Source of the DNA: Nitrospirota bacterium
GTDB taxonomy: Bacteria > Nitrospirota > Thermodesulfovibrionia > Thermodesulfovibrionales > UBA6898
Length of the DNA stretch: 23,409 nucleotides
Reading direction: 5' to 3'
Assembly (NCBI GenBank): GCA_021787505.1
Contig: JAJYLU010000001.1
Location: 1-23,409, forward strand
In this document: positions 6,967 to 12,491 of the stretch, one piece after another
Position numbering within the stretch: position 1 is the stretch's first letter
Layout of the letters: each line of letters opens with the position of its first letter
Program-made: the position numbers and the translations under genes
Notes under the pieces: model-generated
What the model saw: the letters and a program-made list of their open reading frames with translations, nothing else
The model's database searches: none
What the model was told of the DNA's origin: nothing

Positions 6967-9117
6967 ATGTTACAGAACGGGCCGGTAAGAGGGAAGCTCT
7001 TGCAGAGCGCTTTTTCCCATGTCCTTATTATCGCCGCGGTCTGTCTTCTTTCCTATTCCAATACCTTCCATGTTCCTTTTCAGTTTGACGACGTCTCCCG
7101 TATGGTCCAGGAACCCTTTGTACGGGACATCCGCGAATTCTTTGATTTCTGGGGTTCAAAATGGTATGCCGGTGATTACGCGTTCCGGATGAGGCCGGTG
7201 GGATACTTTACCTTTGCACTGAATTATTGGCTCGGCGGTGAAGACGTCGCCGGCTATCACATCGTGAACATCGCCGTCCATATCATCAATGCGCTTCTGG
7301 TATACGCGCTTGTCGTCCTGAGCTTCAGGACCCCTTTCTTTAGAAGTGAAAAGTTAGCAGTGAAAAGTGAAAAGTCAGAACAGAAACCGGAGGACCTTTC
7401 ACCTTTTACCCTTCACCTTTCACGTTTTATCGCCCTTTTTTCCGCACTCCTTTTTGCAAGCCACCCGATCCAGACCGAGGCCGTCACCTATATAGTCCAG
7501 AGACTCGCATCTCTCGTCACTTTTTTCTATCTCCTCAGCGTCGTTTCCTATGCTCGATGGCGGGTGGGGCTCTCCGGCGGTTCTTCTTACTTAAGACAGC
7601 TTCACTGGTACCTCCTGTCGCTGGCGTCTGCTGTCCTGGCAATGAAGACCAAGGAGACAGCGTTTACGCTTCCGGTCGTCATTTTAATTTACGAGTTGAT
7701 TTTTTTCACGGGAAAGACTAGAAAAAGATTTTTCCCCCTGCTTCCCCTGTTCCTCACGATGCTGATCATTCCGGTCGGTCTTGTCGGAGCAGGCAAACCA
7801 CTGGGAGAAGTGATAAGCGACGCCAGCGCGGCAACCCGGGTGCAGAGTCTCCTGTCGCGCCATGATTATCTTGCGACGGAATTGCGCGTCATAGTAACAT
7901 ACCTGAGGCTTCTGTTTTGCCCCATCGGCCAGAACCTAGATTACGATTATCCGGTATATCATTCTTTTTTTGATCCTGCCGTGTTTTTGTCTCTTATCTT
8001 TATTATGTCGATTCTTGGGGCCGGGGCGTATCTGCTTTATAAAAGCGGGCAAGGGGCAAGAGGCGAGAGGCAAGAGGAAAAGAATGCTGAGGGATTGGGT
8101 GTTTCGCCCGTCGCCTATCGCCTGTCGCCTATCGCCTTTTACCGTTTGGTCGCCTTCGGCATCTTCTGGTTCTTCATCACGCTTTCTGTGGAGTCGGGGG
8201 TCATCCCGATCGCCGATGTCATTTTTGAACACAGGCTCTATCTGCCTTCGGCCGGATTTTTCATCGCCTTCACCAGCGCGGTTTTTATCGGCGCGCGAAA
8301 GCTGTGGGAGCGGAAAAAGATAAACGGGGATAAGGGGGTAGTCGCCGTATCCCTGGCGGTCGTCATCTGTCTTTCGGGTCTCACCTATGCCCGGAACATG
8401 GTCTGGGGGAGTGAAGTGAGCCTCTGGCAGGACGTGATCAAGAAAAGTCCCATGAAGGCGCGGGGATATAATGGACTTGGTTTGGCCTATTACAATCTGC
8501 GTAAATATGGTAAAGCAATAGAGGAGTTTGGCAGGGCGACGGAACTCTATCCCGAGTACGGGGTCGCTTTCAATAATATGGGGAATGCCTTTTTTCGGGA
8601 GGGCCTCTATGACAGGGCGGTCGATGCGCAGTCGAGGGCGATAAACCTCGAGCCCGGTAATCCGGTCTTTCGCTTCAATCGGGGGGTTTCTTATGACGCC
8701 ATGGGCGAATACGGCGGGGCGATCGAGGATTATAAGAAGGCCGTGGCCCTTGATGCGGCGTATGCGGACGCGTACAATAACCTTGGTGTCGTTTATCATC
8801 GGAAGGGCCAACTTTCCGGAGCGATAGAGGAATACACGAAGGCGATTTCGCTGGCCCCCGGGAACAGTATTTATCATTACGACCGGGGGCTTGCGTATGT
8901 TAGCGGCGGCCGGTTTGACCTTGCGATTGCGGACTTCGACGCCGCAATCGCCCTGAACCCCGGCATCGCCTCGTTTTACGCTGACCGCGGGTTTGCCAAT
9001 GCGATGACCAGGCGTCCGGAGCAGGCAGCAGCCGATTTCATGCGGGCCTGTGAGATGGGGGATGAGGGCGGGTGCAGGGCGATGGGAGACATCCGCAGGA
9101 AGCAGGGGACTCCCTGA
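6967..9117 (+). CDS. TMTC-like O-glycosyltransferase with six TPRs and two heptamer-array insertions
   Basis: The frame is open from 6820, but the first 49 codons overlap the DUF2304 gene and read as low-quality Ser/Pro/Arg sequence. The ATG at 6967 opens directly on a membrane helix and is chosen, giving 716 residues. Features are FQFDD (Asp41-Asp42, the acidic pair), MRPVGYFTF, GYHIVNIAVHI, ASHPIQTEAVTYI, LAMKTKETAFTLP, QNLDYDYPVY and HRLYLPS, then six TPRs from about residue 495. It is the closest paralogue of the partial gene at 1-1482. Two segments absent from the paralogues, about residues 127-153 (rich in SEK, then LSPFTLHL) and 361-391 (GARGERQEEK..., then PVAYRLSPIAF), are encoded by the heptamer arrays at 7346-7423 and 8047-8138. 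Both keep the frame and fall in loops between helices. The last TPR ends in a Cys pair (MRACEMGDEGGC). Confidence 0.87.
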   Translation: MLQNGPVRGKLLQSAFSHVLIIAAVCLLSYSNTFHVPFQFDDVSRMVQEPFVRDIREFFDFWGSKWYAGDYAFRMRPVGYFTFALNYWLGGEDVAGYHIVNIAVHIINALLVYALVVLSFRTPFFRSEKLAVKSEKSEQKPEDLSPFTLHLSRFIALFSALLFASHPIQTEAVTYIVQRLASLVTFFYLLSVVSYARWRVGLSGGSSYLRQLHWYLLSLASAVLAMKTKETAFTLPVVILIYELIFFTGKTRKRFFPLLPLFLTMLIIPVGLVGAGKPLGEVISDASAATRVQSLLSRHDYLATELRVIVTYLRLLFCPIGQNLDYDYPVYHSFFDPAVFLSLIFIMSILGAGAYLLYKSGQGARGERQEEKNAEGLGVSPVAYRLSPIAFYRLVAFGIFWFFITLSVESGVIPIADVIFEHRLYLPSAGFFIAFTSAVFIGARKLWERKKINGDKGVVAVSLAVVICLSGLTYARNMVWGSEVSLWQDVIKKSPMKARGYNGLGLAYYNLRKYGKAIEEFGRATELYPEYGVAFNNMGNAFFREGLYDRAVDAQSRAINLEPGNPVFRFNRGVSYDAMGEYGGAIEDYKKAVALDAAYADAYNNLGVVYHRKGQLSGAIEEYTKAISLAPGNSIYHYDRGLAYVSGGRFDLAIADFDAAIALNPGIASFYADRGFANAMTRRPEQAAADFMRACEMGDEGGCRAMGDIRRKQGTP
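7346..7423. repeat. Inverted heptamer array A inside a coding region
   Basis: Four heptamers of the type GTGAAAA (7346-7373, one degenerate as GTTAGCA) are followed by a 22-base spacer and four heptamers of the complementary type CTTTCAC/CTTTTAC/CCTTCAC (7396-7423). The two arms can pair into an imperfect hairpin. The block translates in frame in a loop of the TMTC-like gene and is missing from its paralogue at 2611-4329, which suggests an inserted element. Confidence 0.8.
8047..8138. repeat. Inverted heptamer array B inside the same coding region
   Basis: The left arm is GGGCAAG twice, AGGCGAG, AGGCAAG (8047-8074). The right arm is five units of TCGCCYR type (TCGCCCG, TCGCCTA, TCGCCTG, TCGCCTA, TCGCCTT; 8104-8138), which is the reverse complement of AGGCGAY. 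Architecture (4-5 heptamers, about 30-base spacer, inverted copies) matches array A, while the heptamer sequence differs. The paralogue at 1-1482 has a direct shorter loop (FQRSSRDNSGKRAEFRL) at this point. Confidence 0.8.
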
Positions 9118-9191
9118 GATGGGTCAGATTCGGTAGCCACTGCGGTGAGCAGAAAAAAGAGTTCATGAAGGAAGACGAGGAGGAAAAAGGC

Positions 9192-9590
9192 ATGGGAACG
9201 AAATTCAAGATAATTCTATTTTGGGTGGTCCTGGGCATCGTAGCGCATTCCTCATTATGCGGGGCTGAGGATCAGTGGAAGTATGTAACCGCCAACGACC
9301 GCGGCGAGCGATATTTCTACCAGCCCGACAGTGTCATTCGGCGTGCCCCGGATGTCGTGGACTTCAAAATGATGGTCATCCACAGCGATGCCTCAAAATC
9401 CTGGAGAGATTCGGAAATCAATTGCCGGTTCAGGATCATACGCGACCTCAGGACGAAAACGGAAAGGATCAACCGGCCTCCCGCCTTTAACAACTTTCCT
9501 TCCGATTGGCAGGCCATAGATCTCGAATCCTACTCGGGTAAAAGGCTCACGACCCCTGAAGCCGAACTTTACCGAATCGTCTGCAGATAA
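9192..9590 (+). CDS. Small secreted Adhesin_E-like protein
   Basis: The product has 132 residues with a signal peptide (MGTKFKIILFWVV...SSLCGA, cleavage near residue 24). The mature part runs W-K-Y-V near the start, YFYQPDSV, VDFKMMVIHS, INCRFR, DWQAIDLESYSG and a terminal YRIVCR. This order, with two paired cysteines and a W..I..S pattern near the end, is like the surface-adhesin protein E family (PF16747), small periplasmic or surface beta proteins of uncertain role. The start at 9192 is chosen because GAGGAGG (9177-9183) sits at proper spacing. An upstream in-frame ATG at 9165 would put an acidic stretch before the signal peptide. It lies 74 bases after the TMTC gene and is followed by a 191-base gap, so it may end the first transcription unit. 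Confidence 0.6.
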   Translation: MGTKFKIILFWVVLGIVAHSSLCGAEDQWKYVTANDRGERYFYQPDSVIRRAPDVVDFKMMVIHSDASKSWRDSEINCRFRIIRDLRTKTERINRPPAFNNFPSDWQAIDLESYSGKRLTTPEAELYRIVCR

Positions 9591-9651
9591 TACTGCCTCG
9601 GGCCGTTGGCGCATAACCAACGACCTGATGCTTGCCATCTCCCGGCGAAAC

Positions 9652-9672
9652 CACCACGCCACTGGTGATTTT
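9652..9672 (+). terminator. Weak hairpin, possible terminator after the small secreted protein
   Basis: CACCA (9652-9656) pairs with TGGTG (9663-9667) around a six-base loop and is followed by ATTTTA. A second hairpin, CGTTGG with CCAACG, lies at 9604-9622. The short stem and poor T tract make termination only possible. Confidence 0.3.
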
Positions 9673-9721
9673 ACCGGTCTTGGACTTTGGGAATTAAATA
9701 TGTTGCCGATAACCCTCTGTT

Positions 9722-9745
9722 TATAAAAGGTACCTGCCGCAGGTA
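9722..9745 (+). promoter_or_regulatory. TATAAA box abutting a palindrome (possible promoter/operator)
   Basis: TATAAA (9722-9727) resembles a -10 box. Four bases later there is a perfect 6-3-6 palindrome, TACCTG-CCG-CAGGTA (9731-9745), about 37 bases before the start of the NHL gene. No convincing -35 box is at the right distance. Otherwise the 9591-9781 gap contains only the weak hairpins noted at 9604-9667. Confidence 0.3.
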
Positions 9746-9781
9746 TTTCCTGGCATTCCGCTTGCTTCTCTCCTGAGCATC

Positions 9782-10759
9782 ATGAATAAAAGCGGGCATG
9801 AAAGATACTTTTTTGCCATATTTTGCAGCTCCCTTCTGGCGACAATTCTTGCTGCAGTGCCGGCCTTCGGCGGTATAGAGGTGCGGTATCTATATGATCT
9901 TTCGAATTTCAACGGAATGATCCCCTATTCGTGGGCGAAGATAGCCGTCGACGAGGAGAGAAATGAGACCTATGTGCTCTATCAGGACACTGTCAGCGTG
10001 TTCAACGAAGCCGGCATGGAGGTATACAGCTTCAGGGATGTTGACACAAATCTTGGTCTGCTGCTGGACCTTGCCGTTCTCCCCGATGGCGACATCCTCA
10101 CCCTCGCCGCGAATCTGACGGATCCAAAGAAAGCGGGGTATCATGTTACCCTTCGCAATTACAGGGGAGATGCTGTTTCGGAGGTTGTGCTGAAGGGCCT
10201 GCCCCCTAAGTTTTCGCGTTTTTCACCCAGACGGATGGTCTACAGGGAGGGATTACTCTATTTTGCCGATCCCGAAGGTCTGCAGATAGTCGTCACCGAC
10301 CTCGACGGCCGGTGCCGCCGCGGTTACGATGTGCGCCCCCTCCTCGACCTCAAGCCGAAAGATCAAGACAGGGGAAGCGTGACGTTCAGCGGCTTTACAG
10401 TCGACCGCCGGGGGAATATGGTGTTTACGATCGACGTGCTCTTCCACGCCTATGCGCTTGCTCCCGACGGAACGACCCTTAAGGAGTTCGGGCAGGCGGG
10501 AAGCCTGCCGGGGAGGTTCAATATCGCGGGCGGAATCGCCATGGACAACAAAGGGGATTATATCGTTTCTGATCTGCTGAAGGGCGCCGTTCAGGTGTTC
10601 GACAAGAATTACAATTTCGTGACGATCTTCGGTGATTGGGACGGCAGGGCGGGCTCTCTCCGCTTGCCGAATGACGTAGCCGTTAACAAGAACGATCTCG
10701 TTTATGTGTCTCAGGGCGCCGGCAGAGGGGTAAGCGTCTACAGGATAGCTTATAACTAA
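9782..10759 (+). CDS. Exported NHL-repeat / six-bladed beta-propeller protein
   Basis: The 325-residue product has a signal-like N-terminus (hydrophobic FFAIFCSSLLATILAAVPAFGG, cleavage near residue 31). The remainder consists of repeated propeller blades: WAKIAVDEERNETYVLYQD, LDLAVLPDGDILTLA, FSGFTVDRRGNMVFT, IAGGIAMDNKGDYIVSD and LPNDVAVNKNDLVYVS. The blade core (hxhD..G.hhV.D....hh.f) is that of NHL repeats, which make protein- or ligand-binding propellers. Exported NHL proteins are frequent neighbours of multihaem cytochrome genes and may serve as assembly or docking factors. That role is inferred here. No haem motif is present. The ATG has only a weak ribosome site. The gene lies immediately upstream of the riboswitch-controlled cytochrome, and a second NHL gene begins at 23205. 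Confidence 0.8.
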   Translation: MNKSGHERYFFAIFCSSLLATILAAVPAFGGIEVRYLYDLSNFNGMIPYSWAKIAVDEERNETYVLYQDTVSVFNEAGMEVYSFRDVDTNLGLLLDLAVLPDGDILTLAANLTDPKKAGYHVTLRNYRGDAVSEVVLKGLPPKFSRFSPRRMVYREGLLYFADPEGLQIVVTDLDGRCRRGYDVRPLLDLKPKDQDRGSVTFSGFTVDRRGNMVFTIDVLFHAYALAPDGTTLKEFGQAGSLPGRFNIAGGIAMDNKGDYIVSDLLKGAVQVFDKNYNFVTIFGDWDGRAGSLRLPNDVAVNKNDLVYVSQGAGRGVSVYRIAYN

Positions 10760-10783
10760 TGACTATAACCAAAAAAAACCAAG

Positions 10784-10808
10784 GGATTATGGGGGCGCGG
10801 GAATCCCT
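10784..10808 (+). promoter_or_regulatory. Hairpin in the leader after the NHL gene
   Basis: GGGATT (10784-10789) is the inverted complement of AATCCC (10803-10808), with a GC-rich loop. No T tract follows, so it is either a weak terminator or a structural part of the long leader. Confidence 0.3.
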
Positions 10809-10822
10809 ATGAGAAGGAGGTG

Positions 10823-10870
10823 ATGGCGGGAAAAGGGAATTCTTTATGGCGGAGTAGTCGGAAGCAGTAA
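10823..10870 (+). CDS. Possible 15-codon leader ORF
   Basis: ATG at 10823 opens MAGKGNSLWRSSRKQ and stops at 10868-10870. The preceding AGAAGGAGGTGAT is almost the full complement of the 16S rRNA 3' end, which is unusual for the window, but it touches the ATG, leaving too little space for normal initiation. It may instead be a relic or an RNA-level element. It lies just upstream of the riboswitch on the same transcript. Confidence 0.25.
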   Translation: MAGKGNSLWRSSRKQ

Positions 10871-10907
10871 GTCAGTAAGTATTGAACTGCCGGACTGGTT
10901 TTACCGG

Positions 10908-10992
10908 CCGGTAATCCTCCGAAAAAAGTAAACCCGCTGTGAGGCGGGGACACAAAGCCGACGGGTCCCGCAAGGGACGGCCGGGTTGCCGG
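10908..10992 (+). promoter_or_regulatory. GEMM-I riboswitch, A20 (cGAMP-type, GEMM-Ib) candidate
   Basis: All GEMM-I parts are present. P1 is CCGGTAA (10908-10914) with TTGCCGG (10986-10992), seven pairs with one G-T. The AAACC element is at 10930-10934. P2 is CCCGCT/GGCGGG (10933-10938/10943-10948), capped by GTGA (10939-10942), a GNRA tetraloop. The conserved GACACAAAGCC (10949-10959) contains the A47 equivalent at 10954. P3 is GTCCC/GGGAC with a GCAA loop (10965-10978), then GCCGGGTTGCCG. Counting back from AAACC, the Vc2 G20 position is A10927. A20 marks the Geobacter GEMM-Ib class, which senses 3',3'-cGAMP rather than c-di-GMP. Some A20 variants bind both. It lies in the 5' leader of the OmcS-like cytochrome, 28 bases before its ATG. 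No competing terminator fits in that space, so control is probably at translation. Confidence 0.88.
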
Positions 10993-11017
10993 AGAAGATG
11001 CAAAAAGTAGGAGGATT
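10913..11017 (+). promoter_or_regulatory. Anti-Shine-Dalgarno and ribosome site pair of the riboswitch expression platform
   Basis: AATCCTCC at 10913-10920 is an exact reverse complement of GGAGGATT at 11010-11017, which contains the ribosome site of the cytochrome gene (ATG 11021). The first two bases of the anti-site are also the top of P1. Ligand-stabilised P1 should therefore free the ribosome site, and the unliganded RNA could mask it: an ON switch by inference. Confidence 0.6.
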
Positions 11018-11020
11018 TAA

Positions 11021-12259
11021 ATGAAATTAGTGAAACTGAGCGCAATAGTTATGGCCGTTGCTCTGTTGGGCCTCGGCTTGGTAGGAACATCATATGCATT
11101 CCATTCGGGCGGTGTCGCCGAGTGCACAGGCTGCCACGAAATGCACGGCGCAAAAGGTGCCAGCCTTTTGCAGGGCTCTGACATAAGCTCTACCTGTTTG
11201 CTCTGCCACGGAAGGTCCGGGCAAAGCAATTATCACATCTCCACACCTGTTGCTGACATGGCTACCGGTGTGCCCCCTGTTAACATGACCCCGGGCGGCG
11301 ACTTCGGATGGCTGAGAAAGGACTACATCTTCTTAAGCCACGGCTCACTGACGACCGATCTGGGCCAGACCCACGGTCACAACATCATCGCAGCGGATGC
11401 TGGCTACACTGTTGATACCGACAACCCGACCGCCCCCGGCGGTACCTTCAACTCGAACAACCTCGCCTGCAACAGCTGCCATGACAACCACGGCAAGGGC
11501 CGTTGGACGACTGCTCAAACCTATTCCAAGAACAGCGGCGCCATTTACACCTCTGGTTCCTATGGTGCGCTGCCGACGACCTTCTCCACTGGCGAGTTGC
11601 TTTCAACCGGTGTTTACCGTTTGCTGCGCGCACAGGACACGGTCGACGGCGTGACCTTCCCGAACACCCCGCCCGTTGCGGTAGCCCCGAGCACCTACAA
11701 CAGGTCTGAGTACTACACGCAGACCCGTGTTGCCTATGGTTCGGGTATGTCCGACTACTGCGGCACCTGCCACGCCGACATGCACAGCACGGCAGGAATA
11801 CTGAGACATCCGCAGGGCGTCACCGTGAGCGGCACCATTGTGGGCAACTACAACAGCTATGTGATGTCAGGTAACATGAACGGCTCCAGCGCGACCTCTT
11901 ACCTGTCGCTGGTTCCTTACGAAGAAGGCCTTGCCTATTCGACAGCCAACGTCACCTCCCTTAAAGGGCGTGCCCAGATCAACGACAGCCAGCTTACCGG
12001 CATGCCGGCAACAGCCACTGTGATGTGCCTCTCCTGCCACAGGGCGCATGCCTCTGGCTTCCCGGAGATGACGAGATGGAGCAACGAGGGTGAGTTCATC
12101 GTCCAGGCCGGTCTGTATCCGGGCACTGACAATGCTGATTCAAACAGTGCAAACGGCAGGTCCCAGGCTGAGACCGCTGCAGGTTACTACAACAAGAACG
12201 TGACCAATTTCAGCGCCTATCAGCGTTCGCTTTGCAACAAGTGCCACGCGAAAGACTAA
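11021..12259 (+). CDS. omcS-like: OmcS-like hexahaem c-type cytochrome (extracellular nanowire subunit)
   Basis: The 412-residue product has a signal peptide of 26 residues (cut after TSYA) and exactly six CXXCH haem sites: CTGCH, CLLCH, CNSCH, CGTCH, CLSCH and CNKCH. Against the Geobacter sulfurreducens OmcS sequence as I remember it, the matches are long and ordered. They are the mature start FHSGGVAEC, then YHIST, TPGGDFGW, GHNI, AVAPSTYNR, TRVAYG.GMS, YLSL.P.EEG, CLSCHRAHASGF and the C-terminal LCNKCHAKD. The size is close to OmcS (432). The His equivalent to OmcS His16 (residue 42, CHEMH), which in OmcS filaments ligates a haem of the neighbouring subunit, is present, so filament formation is plausible. 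It carries electrons outside the cell. Expression should follow the upstream riboswitch. It is a single-gene unit closed by a strong terminator at 12304. Confidence 0.92.
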   Translation: MKLVKLSAIVMAVALLGLGLVGTSYAFHSGGVAECTGCHEMHGAKGASLLQGSDISSTCLLCHGRSGQSNYHISTPVADMATGVPPVNMTPGGDFGWLRKDYIFLSHGSLTTDLGQTHGHNIIAADAGYTVDTDNPTAPGGTFNSNNLACNSCHDNHGKGRWTTAQTYSKNSGAIYTSGSYGALPTTFSTGELLSTGVYRLLRAQDTVDGVTFPNTPPVAVAPSTYNRSEYYTQTRVAYGSGMSDYCGTCHADMHSTAGILRHPQGVTVSGTIVGNYNSYVMSGNMNGSSATSYLSLVPYEEGLAYSTANVTSLKGRAQINDSQLTGMPATATVMCLSCHRAHASGFPEMTRWSNEGEFIVQAGLYPGTDNADSNSANGRSQAETAAGYYNKNVTNFSAYQRSLCNKCHAKD

Positions 12260-12303
12260 TTGTCTGAGCGATATGCTGGATTCATACCCGGCATAGAGGG
12301 CAA

Positions 12304-12340
12304 GAAAGGGCCGGCATCATAAGCCGGCCCTTTCTTTTAT
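12304..12340 (+). terminator. Strong intrinsic terminator after the OmcS-like gene
   Basis: GAAAGGGCCGGC (12304-12315) pairs perfectly over 12 bases with GCCGGCCCTTTC (12323-12334) around a seven-base loop, followed by TTTTAT. It lies 44 bases after the stop and isolates the cytochrome from the downstream operon. Confidence 0.93.
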
Positions 12341-12379
12341 CACGTTTGTCATGGAATTCCGGAATTGCAAAGGCTGCCG

Positions 12380-12409
12380 TTGATGTCGATACTTCCGGTA
12401 GTGTATAAT
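12380..12409 (+). promoter_or_regulatory. sigma70-like promoter of the lipoprotein/barrel operon
   Basis: A -35-like TTGATG (12380-12385), an 18-base spacer and a perfect TATAAT (12404-12409) lie 82 bases before the GTG of the YVTN lipoprotein, in the gap that begins with the terminator. No other gene occupies 12260-12491. Confidence 0.65.
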
Positions 12410-12491
12410 GTTCTGTCCTTTATACCCGGGCTCCCCTTTTTTGCCCGATCCATCGGTTTCGGAGAATTCAAATGATCTCTGGAGGATATAA

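Noticed and set aside
7346..8138. Heptamer arrays as a CRISPR-like array
   Set aside because: The units are 7 bases long without spacers, face each other in inverted orientation, and lie inside a translated gene.
7936..8877. Minus-strand open frame of 313 codons
   Set aside because: It is antisense to the membrane domain and TPRs of the third TMTC-like gene, with no family features.
9661..10907. Shared ACTGGT...TTTTACCGG in the two intergenic gaps (9661-9678 and 10894-10907)
   Set aside because: The copies are short and gapped, and the second is part of the sequence flanking riboswitch P1. Probably chance.
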